A DNA stretch of 64,000 bases, taken from NCBI RefSeq assembly GCF_039523795.1, contig NZ_BAAAFZ010000125.1, positions 11,208 to 75,207 on the forward strand, given 5' to 3'. The DNA is from Craurococcus roseus. GTDB taxonomy: Bacteria; Pseudomonadota; Alphaproteobacteria; Acetobacterales; Acetobacteraceae. A model generated the notes under the pieces. It had not been told where the DNA came from and did no database searches. It saw only the letters and a list, made by a program, of their open reading frames with translations. Position numbers and translations under genes: made by a program. This document shows positions 8,008 through 19,186 of this stretch, one piece after another (position 1 is the stretch's first letter; every line of letters starts with the position of its first letter).

Positions 8008-8664
8008 CTACTCCGCGTCCACGTAGCGCAGGTAGGGCTTCTTCGCTTCCCAACCCTTCGGGAAGAGCTTCTTCGCGTCCTCGTCGGACACGGAGCCGGC
8101 GATGATGGCGCGCTCGCCGGGCTTCCAGTTCGCCGGGGTGGCCAGCTTGCGCTCCGCGGTGAGTTGCAGCGAGTCGATCACCCGTAGGATCTCGTCGAAG
8201 TTTCGGCCCGTGCTCATCGGGTAGGCGAGGGCCAGCTTGACCTGCTTGTCCGGCCCGATGACGAACACGGTGCGCACCGTCGCGTTGTCCGCCGCCGTGC
8301 GCCCCTCCGAGGTGTCGCCCGCGCCGGCGGGAAGCATGCCGTAGAGCTTGGAAACCTTGAGGTCCGGGTCGCCGATCATCGGGAAGTTCGGGGCGGCGCC
8401 CATCACCTCCGCGATGTCCTTCGACCAGCCCTCGTGGCGGTTGACCGGGTCGACGCTGAGGCCGATGACCTTGACGTTCCGCTTGACGAATTCTGGCGCG
8501 AGGTGCGCCATGGTGCCGAGTTCGGTCGTGCAGACCGGGGTGAAGTCCTTCGGGTGGCTGAACAGCACGCCCCACGAATCGCCGAGCCACTCGTGGAAGC
8601 GGATGCGGCCCTGCGTGGTCTCCGCCTCGAAATCCGGCGCGACCTGGCCGATCTGAATGTTCAT
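8008..8664 (-). CDS. 1-Cys peroxiredoxin (Prx6 family)
   Basis: Thiol peroxidase of 218 aa reducing hydrogen peroxide and organic peroxides. The peroxidatic cysteine is in DFTPVCTTE (about C45), with the Prx arginine in the VRTVFVIGPDKQV segment. The length and the long C-terminal domain (GSVSDEDAKKLFPKGW and KKPYLRYV) match the Prx6 subfamily, which uses one conserved cysteine. It stands alone on the minus strand with about 100 bases between it and cobA; no reductase partner is adjacent. Its GC-rich leader has a weak GGAGGAGAA ribosome site. Confidence 0.93.
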   Translation of the reverse strand: MNIQIGQVAPDFEAETTQGRIRFHEWLGDSWGVLFSHPKDFTPVCTTELGTMAHLAPEFVKRNVKVIGLSVDPVNRHEGWSKDIAEVMGAAPNFPMIGDPDLKVSKLYGMLPAGAGDTSEGRTAADNATVRTVFVIGPDKQVKLALAYPMSTGRNFDEILRVIDSLQLTAERKLATPANWKPGERAIIAGSVSDEDAKKLFPKGWEAKKPYLRYVDAE

Positions 8665-8764
8665 GACTCTGGTTCTCCTCCTTCGCGTCAGGAACGCCGT
8701 GGCGCTCGGGTGATCGGCATCTAGGCGCGCGGGCCGAACGGTACCACCCCGAGCCGCCGGACCG

Positions 8765-9598
8765 TCACCCGGCGGCGACCGCGGCGCGGCGCCGCGCGTC
8801 TTCGGCGTGGACGGGCGGCAGCAGCGCCGCCGCCAAGCCCGCCGCTTCCCCGATCACCACCAACGCCGGCGTCGCCAGGGCCGCGCGCCGCGCGTCCAGC
8901 GTGCAGGCGCCCAGTGTGGTGCGCAGCACAGCTTGGCCGGGCAGGCTCGCCTCCGACACCACCGCCACGGGCGTCTCGGGCGGACGCCCTTCGGCCAGCA
9001 GGCGCAGCGCGATCTCGTCCAGCCGGGTGAGCGCCATGAACGCGGCGATCGTGCCGCCCGACCGCGCCAACGCGCCCCAATCCACGCCACCGGGCATCCC
9101 GCCCGTCTCGTCGTGGCCGGTCACGAAGGTCACGGCGCTGGACACCCCGCGGTGGGTGAGCGGGATGCCGGCCGCCGCCGGCGCCGCGAGCCCAGCCGAC
9201 ACGCCGGGCACCACACGCCAAGGGATGCCGGCCGCGGCCAGCGCCGCCGCTTCCTCGCCGCCGCGGCCGAACACGAAGGGGTCGCCGCCCTTCAGCCGCA
9301 CCACCCTGAGCCCCGCGCGGGCGCCGGCCACCAGCCGGGCGTTGATCGCGGCCTGGGACAAGGGCGCCGCGCCCTTGCGCTTGCCGACCGGGACGATCTT
9401 CGCGCCGGCGCGCACCAGCCGCAGCACGGCCCGGCCGGGCAGGGCGTCGTGCAGCACGAGGTCGGCCCGCCGCAGCGCATCCGCGGCGCGCAGGGTGAGC
9501 AGGCCGGGGTCGCCCGGCCCGGCGCCGACCAACCACACCTCGCCCGGCCGGGGCCCGTCGCCCGAGGCCAAGGCGGAGCAATATTCCACGACGCCCAT
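8765..9598 (-). CDS. cobA: Uroporphyrinogen-III C-methyltransferase
   Basis: S-adenosylmethionine-dependent enzyme (277 aa) that methylates uroporphyrinogen III at C2 and C7 to precorrin-2, the branch point for siroheme and cobalamin. Visible motifs: GAGPGDPGLLTLRA near the N-terminus, DLVLHDAL, VRLKGGDPFVFGRGGEE and VVPGVSAGLAAPAAAGIPLTHRG, all hallmarks of SUMT. The ATG at 9598 gives the family-typical length; an upstream in-frame codon at 9661 would add 21 unlikely residues. It is divergent from the sulfite reductase gene. With the CysG N-domain protein at 12473 it reconstitutes a split siroheme pathway, so the local role is probably siroheme for sulfite reduction. Confidence 0.93.
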   Translation of the reverse strand: MGVVEYCSALASGDGPRPGEVWLVGAGPGDPGLLTLRAADALRRADLVLHDALPGRAVLRLVRAGAKIVPVGKRKGAAPLSQAAINARLVAGARAGLRVVRLKGGDPFVFGRGGEEAAALAAAGIPWRVVPGVSAGLAAPAAAGIPLTHRGVSSAVTFVTGHDETGGMPGGVDWGALARSGGTIAAFMALTRLDEIALRLLAEGRPPETPVAVVSEASLPGQAVLRTTLGACTLDARRAALATPALVVIGEAAGLAAALLPPVHAEDARRRAAVAAG

Positions 9599-9624
9599 CC
9601 GCGTCCCATCCCGAAAAAATACGT

Positions 9625-9657
9625 TTGACAGAAGGTAGTTCTGCCTATCTACGTCAA
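9625..9657. promoter_or_regulatory. Divergent promoter/operator region between cobA and cysI
   Basis: An AT-richer patch holds TTGACA at 9625-9630 and TATCTA at 9646-9651 on the plus strand (15-base spacer, shorter than ideal). TTGAC (9625-9629) and GTCAA (9653-9657) form an inverted repeat around it. The arrangement suits a regulated promoter for sulfur assimilation, possibly with an activator; the regulator is not identified. Confidence 0.45.
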
Positions 9658-9694
9658 GCAAGCGTTTTTCTCAAAGCGGCGGGACCGGACGACC

Positions 9695-11416
9695 ATGGCC
9701 AATGCGAAGAAGCCCTCCGGCGTGGAAGGGCAGAAGGAAGCGAGCCACCGCCTCCGCGGCGACGTCGCCGAAGCCCTGTCGGCCCCCGAAGCGCGCGGCG
9801 GCATCAGCGAAACCGCGCATACCCTGGTCAAATTTCACGGGTTTTACGAGCAGTACGACCGGGACACCGCCACCGTCCGCAAGCAGCGCGGCGAGGACAA
9901 GGAGTGGCAATTCATGATCCGCGTCCGCCCCACCGGCGGCACGATGACCGCGGAACAATACTTGGTCCTGGACGCGCTGGCGGACCGCTATTCCAACGGC
10001 ACGCTGCGCATCACCACCCGCGCCTCCATGCAATTCCACGGCGTCTTGCGGGAAAATGTGAAGGCCACGGTCGCCGAGGTGAACCACGCCTTGCTGACCA
10101 CCATGGCCGCCTGCGGCGACGTGGTGCGGCAGGTGATGGCGAGCCCCGCGCCGGTCCGCGACGCCGCCCACGCCCGCGTGCTGGCCGACGCCCGGATGCT
10201 CGCCGCCGCGCTGATGCCGAAGACGCGCGCCTACCACGAGATCTTCCTCGACGAGGAGCGGGTGGCCGGGTCGGGCGAGGAGGAGGAGCCGCTCTACGGC
10301 GCCACCTACCTGCCGCGGAAGTTCAAGATCGCCATCGCCCACCTGGACGAGCGGGGCGGCGACAACAGCGTGGACGTGCTGAGCAACGACCTCGGCTTCA
10401 TCGCCGTGTTCGAGAAGGGCGCCCTCCAGGGCTACCAGGTCTGCATCGGCGGCGGCCAGGGCATGACGCACAACCGCGCCGACACCTACCCGCGCCTCGC
10501 CACGCCGATCGCCTTCGTCGGTCCGGATGACCTGCTCCGCGCCGCCGAGGCGGTGGTCCGCTACCAGCGCGACCACGGCGACCGCTCCGACCGCCGCCGC
10601 GCCCGCCTCAAATACGTGGTGGACGACCGCGGCGTGGACACGGTGCGCGAGGAGCTGGCGGTCTACTGGGGCGGCCCGTTGCCGGCGCCGCGCGATCTGC
10701 CGCGCCTCCGGATGCCGGAGCTGCTCGGCTGGCAGCCGCAGGGCGACGGCCGCTGGTGGCTCGGCGTGCCGGTGCCCTCCGGCCGCATCCAGGACACGCC
10801 CGACACGGCGCTCCGCAGCGCGCTCCGCGAGATCGTGCAGCGCTTCGGCGCCGACCCGGTCTTCACGCCGCAGCAGGACGTGTTGCTGACCAACCTGCCG
10901 GAGGAGGCCCGCCCGCAGGTCGACGCCGTGTTGCGGGCCCATGGCGTCACCATGGCCGAGGACCTGACGCCCCTCGCCCGCTGGGCGCTCGCCTGCCCCG
11001 CGCTGCCCACCTGCGGCCTCGCGCTGACGGAGGCCGAGCGCGTGCGCGCGCCCCTCGTGGCGCAGATCGAGGCGGCCATGGCGCGGCACGGCCTGGGGGG
11101 CGAGCGCGTCTCGCTCCGCATCACCGGCTGTCCGAACGGCTGCGCGCGGCCTTACTCCGGCGACATAGGCCTCGTCGGGCGCGTGCCGGGCAAGTACGCC
11201 ATATTCCTCGGCGGCGACTTCGAGGGCACGCGCCTGTCCTACAAGTTCCTGGAGCGCGTGCCGGAGGACGACATCGGCGCCACGCTCGAACCCTTGTTCG
11301 CCGCCTTCGCCGCGCAACGCCGACCCGGCGAAGGCTTCGGCGACTTCGCGCACCGCCTCGGCCCCGACGCCGCGCTCGCCCTCGCCGGGCGGGGCGCCCC
11401 CGCAGCCGCGGCCTGA
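9695..11416 (+). CDS. cysI: Assimilatory sulfite (nitrite) reductase hemoprotein
   Basis: Cytoplasmic siroheme/[4Fe-4S] enzyme (573 aa) performing the six-electron reduction of sulfite to sulfide. The cluster and siroheme ligands are visible as CPALPTC (C434 and C440) and TGCPNGC (C479 and C483). The two ferredoxin-like repeats start with RVRPTGGTMT and GVPVPSGRI, and TLRITTRASMQFHGV is the substrate-side arginine strand. No flavoprotein subunit (CysJ) is adjacent, so electrons may come from ferredoxin or an unlinked reductase. Nitrite reductase activity cannot be excluded, but cysK, cobA and the siroheme gene nearby favour sulfite. A Bug protein gene follows after 18 bases. Confidence 0.92.
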   Translation: MANAKKPSGVEGQKEASHRLRGDVAEALSAPEARGGISETAHTLVKFHGFYEQYDRDTATVRKQRGEDKEWQFMIRVRPTGGTMTAEQYLVLDALADRYSNGTLRITTRASMQFHGVLRENVKATVAEVNHALLTTMAACGDVVRQVMASPAPVRDAAHARVLADARMLAAALMPKTRAYHEIFLDEERVAGSGEEEEPLYGATYLPRKFKIAIAHLDERGGDNSVDVLSNDLGFIAVFEKGALQGYQVCIGGGQGMTHNRADTYPRLATPIAFVGPDDLLRAAEAVVRYQRDHGDRSDRRRARLKYVVDDRGVDTVREELAVYWGGPLPAPRDLPRLRMPELLGWQPQGDGRWWLGVPVPSGRIQDTPDTALRSALREIVQRFGADPVFTPQQDVLLTNLPEEARPQVDAVLRAHGVTMAEDLTPLARWALACPALPTCGLALTEAERVRAPLVAQIEAAMARHGLGGERVSLRITGCPNGCARPYSGDIGLVGRVPGKYAIFLGGDFEGTRLSYKFLERVPEDDIGATLEPLFAAFAAQRRPGEGFGDFAHRLGPDAALALAGRGAPAAAA

Positions 11417-11434
11417 CCTTCGAGAAGACACGAC

Positions 11435-12421
11435 ATGCACCGACGTTCCCTCCTCGCCCTGCTGCCCGCGGCGGCGCTCGCCGCCCGCCCGGCCGCCGCC
11501 TGGACGGCCCGCGCCCAGTCCAAGCCCGCCGCTTGGCCGGAAAATCCCGTGCGGATCATCGTCCCCGTCGCCACCGGCGGCAGCCAGGACATCGTGGCGC
11601 GCCTGCTCGCCCGGCACCTGACCGACGCGCTCGGCCAGAACGTCGTGGTGGAGAACCAGCCCGGCGCCGGCAGCAACATCGGCTACGAGCACGCCGCGCG
11701 GTCGAAGCCGGACGGCTACACGCTGCTCGCCGGCTCCGACAGCCTGTCCATCAACAAGGCGCTGTTCCCACGCCTGAGGTTCGACCCGGTGGCCGACTTC
11801 GCGCCGGTGGCGCGCGCCGTGCGGGTGCCGCAGATCCTCGTGGTGCGCGCCGACCACCCCGCGCGCTCCCTGGAAGACTTCCTGCGCCTCGCGCGCGGCG
11901 GCCCGGTCGCCGTCGGGACGCCGGGCAACGGCAGCCTCGCGCACCTGCTCGGCGAAGTGGTGCAGGAGGCGGCCGAGGCGCGCTGGACCCACGCGCCGTA
12001 CCGCGGCGGAGCGCTGGCGGTGAACGACCTGCTCGGCGGCTCCTTGCAGGGCGTGCTCATCAACATCGGCGCGGTGACGGAGCACGTCCGCGCCGGGCGG
12101 CTGCGCGGACTCTTCGTTTCCTCCGGCCGGCGCACGCTGGCGCTGCCGCAGGTGCCGACCCTGGCCGAAGCGGGCATCCGCGACGCCGAGGCGGTGGGCT
12201 GGCATGGGCTCGTCGCCCCCGCCGGCACCGACCCCGCCATCGTCTCGCGCGTCAACGCCGAGACGGCGCGCGTGCTCGCCCGGCCCGACGTGGCGGAGCG
12301 CGTGGCGGCGCTCGGCATGGAGCCGGTGGAAGAACCGCCGGAGGCGCTCGGCGCTCTGATCCGCGCCGACGCCGAGCGCTGGGCCGCGGTGGTCCGCCGC
12401 GCCCGCATCCAGCCGGACTGA
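11435..12421 (+). CDS. Bug/TctC family periplasmic binding protein
   Basis: Tripartite tricarboxylate transporter-type substrate-binding protein of 328 aa. The signal peptide (LLALLPAAALAARPAAA) precedes the family pattern: VRIIVPVATGGSQDIVARLLA, VVENQPGAGSNIGYEHAARSKPDGYTLL, and VPTLAEAGI near the C-terminus. Bug proteins bind small carboxylates or other anions in the periplasm. No TctA/TctB membrane genes accompany it, as is common for this expanded family. It sits between cysI and the siroheme dehydrogenase gene with short gaps (18 and 51 bases), so it may be cotranscribed with sulfur assimilation; whether the ligand is sulfur-related is speculative. Confidence 0.9.
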   Translation: MHRRSLLALLPAAALAARPAAAWTARAQSKPAAWPENPVRIIVPVATGGSQDIVARLLARHLTDALGQNVVVENQPGAGSNIGYEHAARSKPDGYTLLAGSDSLSINKALFPRLRFDPVADFAPVARAVRVPQILVVRADHPARSLEDFLRLARGGPVAVGTPGNGSLAHLLGEVVQEAAEARWTHAPYRGGALAVNDLLGGSLQGVLINIGAVTEHVRAGRLRGLFVSSGRRTLALPQVPTLAEAGIRDAEAVGWHGLVAPAGTDPAIVSRVNAETARVLARPDVAERVAALGMEPVEEPPEALGALIRADAERWAAVVRRARIQPD

Positions 12422-12472
12422 CGCCCCGGGCGCCGAACGGCTAGCCTGGACGGGCACGCACGGAGCCGGCCA

Positions 12473-13048
12473 ATGCTGCCCCTCGCCCTCGATTTGTCCG
12501 ACTGGCCGGTGCTGCTGGTGGGCGACGGCCGCGCCGCCCTGGCGCGCCTCGGCATGCTGGACGCGGCCGGCGCCCGCCGCCTGACGGTCTTCGCCGAAGC
12601 GCCCTCGCCCGAGATGCGCGAGCGCGCCGGCGCCCGGCTGGTCGGACGCTTGCCCTCCGACGCCGAGGTGGTGGAGGCCCGCCTCCTGTTCACCGCCGGG
12701 CTCGACGAGGCGACCACCGCGCGCCTCGCCACCCTCGCCCGCGCGCACCGCGTGCTGGTGAACGCCGAGGACGTGCCGCCCTTCTGCGACGCCTACGCCC
12801 TCGCCATGGTGCGCCGCGGCAGCTTGGTGATCGGCGTCTCCACCGAAGGCCGCAGCCCCGCCGTCGCGCGCCTGCTGCGGCAATGGCTGGAGCGGCGCTT
12901 CGGCCCGGAGTGGGAAGGGCGCTTCGCGGAAGCCGTGGCCTTGCGCGAGGGCTTGCGCGCCGATGGCGCGACGGGCGCCGAGATCGTCGCCGCGACGGCC
13001 GGCCTCATGGAACAGTGGTTGGCCTGCCCCTGCGACCTCGCCCGTTAA
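12473..13048 (+). CDS. Precorrin-2 dehydrogenase/siroheme ferrochelatase domain protein (CysG N-domain)
   Basis: Protein of 191 aa matching the N-terminal half of CysG (or Met8p): an NAD-binding start (WPVLLVGDGRAALARLGMLDAAGA), then VNAEDVPPFCDAYALAMVRRGSLVIGVSTEGRSPAVARLLR, where the family usually has VN-D-P--C-F and ISTGG-SPALAR. It would oxidise precorrin-2 to sirohydrochlorin and insert iron. The methyltransferase half of CysG is encoded separately by cobA at 8765. The glycine motif is slightly degenerate (GDGRAA rather than GGGxVA), so the activity is likely but not certain. It is probably transcribed with cysI. Confidence 0.85.
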   Translation: MLPLALDLSDWPVLLVGDGRAALARLGMLDAAGARRLTVFAEAPSPEMRERAGARLVGRLPSDAEVVEARLLFTAGLDEATTARLATLARAHRVLVNAEDVPPFCDAYALAMVRRGSLVIGVSTEGRSPAVARLLRQWLERRFGPEWEGRFAEAVALREGLRADGATGAEIVAATAGLMEQWLACPCDLAR

Positions 13049-13362
13049 TCGTGGAGGGCGAGCGCCCCGTCTCGGCCGCTCCGCCTTGCCGCGCCGGAAC
13101 GCCGCCCCGCTAGCCGGCACCGCGACGCGCAGCTGGGCCATTGCAGGGCCGGCCCGTTTCGCCAAATCGTAATGAAGCCGGCGTAACCGCGTCGGGAACC
13201 TCCGACTTTGGGGGTGGTTAGCCGCATGCTGCGTTGCAGCGCTGCCAGGTCGGGCATCAGACAGCGGCGAACCACCCTCCTCGCTCGCGGACCACACCAC
13301 CCGCCCGCTTGCGCATCCCGGGCGAGGGTGGACGGCCGCGGCACACCAAGGAAGAGTTAGCG
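13049..13362. other. Intergenic region with a possible EcfG-like promoter
   Basis: 314 bases without a supported gene. GGAAC at 13195-13199 followed after 16 bases by GGTT at 13216-13219 resembles the general-stress promoter pattern GGAAC-N16/17-CGTT with one mismatch, pointing to the hydrolase gene 144 bases downstream. No terminator is evident for the upstream operon. Confidence 0.35.
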
Positions 13363-14403
13363 TTGAATCTTTTCGCAGCAGCCAAGAAGCTCGCTTCTGG
13401 CCCGGCGCTCCTCGCCGGCGCGGCGGCGGCCCTCGCCGGGCTCGCCCTGGCGAACCACGCCGCCGCGCGCCGGGCTGAGCGCGAGCACCCGCCCCGGGGC
13501 AGGTTCGTCGAGGTCGACGGCGTCCGACTGCATTACACCGACAGGGGCGCCGGGCAGCCGATCGTCCTGATCCACGGCAACGCCGTGACGGGCGACGACT
13601 ACGACACTAGCGGCATCGCCGAGCGGTTGATCGATACCCACCGGGTCATCGTCTTCGACCGCCCCGGCTTCGGCCACAGCGAGCGCCCGCACGGGCGGTC
13701 CTGGACAGCCGCGGCGCAGGCCGAGCTGCTCCACAAGGCGTTGAAGCGCCTCGGGGTCGAGCGCCCGGTGGTCGTGGGCCATTCCTGGGGCGCGATCGTC
13801 GCCCTGTCCCTGGCCGCGCGGCACAAGGCCGACACGGCGGGGCTCGTCGTGCTGTCCGGCTACTACTTCTGGACCGCGCGCCCTGACGTGCTGCTGGTGG
13901 TGCCGGCGGCGGTGCCCGTGCTGGGCGACGTCCTGCGCCACACGCTCTCGCCGCTGCTGGGCCGGCTGCTGATGCCGCTTCTGAAGCGGGCCATGTTCTC
14001 GCCAGCTCCGGTGGCGAAGCGGTTCCGGGCGGAGTACTCGGACGCGATGGCCCTGCGGCCTTCCCAGATCCGTGCCACCTCGAGCGACGGCGCGCTGATG
14101 ATCCCCGGCGCGGTGCGCCTGCGCCACCGCTACGGCGACCTCGGCGCCATGCCGGTCGCCATCGTGGCGGGACGCGGCGACAAGATCGTCTTCAAGCGCG
14201 CGGCCGAGCGGCTGCACGCCGAGATACCGGGCAGCACGCTCCGGATCGTCGAAGGGGCGGGGCACATGGTCCACCATTTCGCGCCGGCGGAGGTCGTCGA
14301 GGCGATCCGATCGGTCGCCGCGGCGGCCTTCGCCGGGACGCCGAATGAGCTGCGGAGATCGCCACAGCGGGCGGTCCGGGAAGGGTCCGCCCTGGCGGCC
14401 TAG
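13363..14403 (+). CDS. Membrane-anchored alpha/beta hydrolase
   Basis: Alpha/beta-hydrolase fold protein of 346 aa. The TTG at 13363 is chosen as start because AAGGAAGAG lies just upstream; residues 1-40 then form a single hydrophobic anchor (GPALLAGAAAALAGLALANHAAA). The catalytic elements are an HGNAVTGDDYD oxyanion loop, GHSWGAIVALS as the nucleophile elbow (serine), an aspartate near AGRGDKIV, and GAGHMVHH carrying the histidine. The family includes esterases, haloperoxidases and epoxide hydrolases, so the substrate is not predictable. Longer frames upstream to 13234 lack coding character. Confidence 0.85.
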   Translation: MNLFAAAKKLASGPALLAGAAAALAGLALANHAAARRAEREHPPRGRFVEVDGVRLHYTDRGAGQPIVLIHGNAVTGDDYDTSGIAERLIDTHRVIVFDRPGFGHSERPHGRSWTAAAQAELLHKALKRLGVERPVVVGHSWGAIVALSLAARHKADTAGLVVLSGYYFWTARPDVLLVVPAAVPVLGDVLRHTLSPLLGRLLMPLLKRAMFSPAPVAKRFRAEYSDAMALRPSQIRATSSDGALMIPGAVRLRHRYGDLGAMPVAIVAGRGDKIVFKRAAERLHAEIPGSTLRIVEGAGHMVHHFAPAEVVEAIRSVAAAAFAGTPNELRRSPQRAVREGSALAA

Positions 14404-14476
14404 GAAGGAAAGCCCCACCTCGCCCCATGCCGCCGCGAGGACTGGCCGCGTCGGCAGGGCGCCGACGGCCACGCTC

Positions 14477-15056
14477 CTAAGCCGTGGCCGTCGGCGGCTC
14501 GTCCAGGTCGAGGCCGGCGCAGAGTTCGTCGAGCGGGATCTCGACGCTGATCTCGGGCATGGCCAGCCTGTCGCCCCGGAACAGGAGGGCGACGGTCCAG
14601 TGCATCGCCGGCGCGCGCGTAGGCGGTCGCCGCGGCGCGCGCCTGCTCGATCGTGACGTAGCGCCGCACGGAGGGCGTCTCGCGGTACTCGCGCGCCTTG
14701 TCCATCCGGTCCACCGTCTGCGTGCCCTCGCTCAGCACTTCGAACACCGCCACTGGGGAACGCTCGACGGCGTCGCGCGCCGCGCCGGGTTCGCCGCAGG
14801 TGACGGAGGCGTCCGGGTAGCGGATGCGCCCGGGCACTTCGATCTTGAGGTTGCTCCCGTACGCGCGGCACGGACCGCCCCGCAGGCGGCTCCCGAGGGC
14901 GACCAAGAGGTTCACCGAAATGGTTTCGTGCGCCCGGATGCCGCCGGTCGTGGCGACCGTGGCGAAGCCGTCGAACTCGTAGCGAAGCTCCTGCCGCTCC
15001 TCCCAGGCGAGGAACTCGGCGAGCGTCGTCGGCAGCGGGCGGTGGGCGAGCGACAC
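14477..15056 (-). pseudogene. Uma2 family (DUF820) nuclease-like gene with a frameshift
   Basis: The first ~145 codons (GTG start at 15056) encode a Uma2/DUF820 protein of the PD-(D/E)XK nuclease fold: EFLAWEERQELRYEFDG, YPDASVTCGEP, VAVFEVLSEGT and a lysine-containing MDKAREYR. Near 14600-14621 the frame breaks in an alternating GC run; the expected C-terminus (WTVALLF, then MPEISVEIPLDELCAGLDL) continues in the next frame to a TAG at 14477. Read straight, the frame ends in arginine/proline-rich nonsense at 14400. It is either a real single-base indel or a sequence error. The function of Uma2 proteins in non-cyanobacteria is poorly known. Confidence 0.7.
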
Positions 15057-15090
15057 GGCTTCGTCGTTCTAGCACGGGCGCCGGCGCGGC

Positions 15091-15759
15091 TCACCCCTCC
15101 CTAAGCGCCGCCCCCGCCGCCAGCGGCGCCAGCGGCAGCGCCGCGGCGACCAACGCGCCGAGCAGCAGCAGCATGGGCCGCACGGGCAGCCCGGACGCCG
15201 CCGCTTCGATCGCTGCCGCGCCGAAGATCACCGCCGGGATCGCCAGCGGCAGCACCAGCAGCGGCAGCAGCGCCCCGCCGCGCCGCGCCCCCAAGGTCAG
15301 CGCCGCGCCCGCGGTGCCGAGCAGCGACAGGAACGCGGAGCAGAGGCCGAGCGCCGCCAGCGCCGCGGGCCAAGCGTCCACGGGCAGTTGCAGCATCGCC
15401 GCCGCCACCGGCGTCGCCAGCAGCAGCGGCACGCCCGTCGTCAGGAAGTGCGCCGCCGCTTTCGCGCCCGCCAACGCCGCAGGCGAGAGGCCCGATAGCA
15501 GCAGTTGGTCCAGCGTCCCGTCCTCCGCGTCCGCGCCGAACAGCCGGTCCAGCGGCAGCAGCGCCGCCAGCAGCGCCGACGCCACCAGCGCCCCCGGCGC
15601 CAACCGCGCCAGCGCCTCCGGCGCCGGGCCGGAGCCGAAGGGGAACAGCGCCGCCACCAGCACGAAGAACAGCACCGCCGCCAGGGTGTCCCCCGGGTGC
15701 CGCGCGGCCAAGCGGAGTTCCTGCGCCAGCAGCGCGGACCACGGGCGCGGCGGTGTCAC
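15091..15759 (-). CDS. ccmB: Heme exporter protein CcmB (cytochrome c maturation)
   Basis: Inner-membrane subunit (222 aa) of the CcmAB(CD) complex used to release heme from CcmE during system I cytochrome c maturation. It has about six hydrophobic segments, the N-terminal LLAQELRLAARHPGDTLAAVLFFVLV and the family stretch DGTLDQLLLSGLSPAALAGAKAAAHFLTTG (in part). The GTG at 15759 overlaps the ccmA stop (GTGA), so translation is coupled. Other ccm genes are not next to it here. It would serve maturation of cytochrome c1 (petC, 41.7 kb). Confidence 0.92.
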   Translation of the reverse strand: MTPPRPWSALLAQELRLAARHPGDTLAAVLFFVLVAALFPFGSGPAPEALARLAPGALVASALLAALLPLDRLFGADAEDGTLDQLLLSGLSPAALAGAKAAAHFLTTGVPLLLATPVAAAMLQLPVDAWPAALAALGLCSAFLSLLGTAGAALTLGARRGGALLPLLVLPLAIPAVIFGAAAIEAAASGLPVRPMLLLLGALVAAALPLAPLAAGAALREG

Positions 15760-16352
15760 AGCCGGAACTCGGCCGCGCCCGGCAACGGCAGGGGCAGGTG
15801 CGTCGCGGCCACCACCGCGCCGCCGCCCTCGCGGTGCCGCGCCAGCAGTCCGCCGAGGCGCGACACGGCGGCGGTGTCCAGGCCCAGGGTGGGCTCGTCC
15901 AGCAGCCAGAGCGGCGCGGGCGCCAGCGCCAGCCGGGCCAGCGCCAAGCGCCGCCGCTGCCCCGTGGAGAAGAGGCGCACCGGCAGTTCCGCCAGCGGCA
16001 GCAGGCCGAGCGCCGCCAGCGCCGCGCCCGCGTCCCCGGCGGCGCCGTGCAGCCGCGCCGCGAAGGCCAAGGTTTCCCGCGCGGTCAGGGCAGGCTTGAG
16101 CGCGTCCTGGGGCGAGAGGTAGCGCAACCGGCGCGCGTGCTCCACGCGGTCGCCCAGCGCGTCCTCGCCCTCCCACAGCAGCGCGCCCGCCGCCGGGCGC
16201 AGCAGCCCGGCCAGCAGCCGCAGCAGGCTGGACTTGCCCGCGCCGTTCGCGCCCGTGAGCAGCAGCGCCGCGCCCGGAGGAACCCGAAACGAGACGCCGG
16301 CGAAGACCGCCCGCTCGCCCCGCAGGCAGGCGAGTTCCCGCGCTTCCAGCAC
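15756..16352 (-). CDS. ccmA: Heme ABC exporter ATP-binding protein CcmA
   Basis: ABC ATPase of 198 aa energising CcmB. Walker A is GANGAGKS (34-41), the signature is FSTGQRRRLALAR (a degenerate LSGGQ typical of CcmA), and Walker B is LWLLDEPTLGLD; the switch histidine follows in VVAATH. The GTG start lies 114 bases from the divergent acnA start, an arrangement widely shared by alphaproteobacteria. The length is normal for the family (about 200 aa). Confidence 0.93.
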   Translation of the reverse strand: MLEARELACLRGERAVFAGVSFRVPPGAALLLTGANGAGKSSLLRLLAGLLRPAAGALLWEGEDALGDRVEHARRLRYLSPQDALKPALTARETLAFAARLHGAAGDAGAALAALGLLPLAELPVRLFSTGQRRRLALARLALAPAPLWLLDEPTLGLDTAAVSRLGGLLARHREGGGAVVAATHLPLPLPGAAEFRL

Positions 16353-16465
16353 CGGCCCCTACCCGGCGCCGCGCGCGGTGGACCAGCCCCCTGGCGCCAT
16401 GCTTAACACCCGCCCATATCGCAACCGGCGATCGACACGATTTCGGACAAAGGGACTCCCGGACC

Positions 16466-19162
<2,697 letters not shown>

Positions 19163-19186
19163 GCGCTCGCCGCGTTCGGGCCTGCA

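Noticed and set aside
9671..13300. A 1209-codon open frame on the minus strand opposite cysI, the Bug gene and the CysG-domain gene
   Set aside because: It is antisense to three well-supported genes and its sequence is low-complexity His/Arg/Gly/Ala, typical of the complementary frame in GC-rich DNA.
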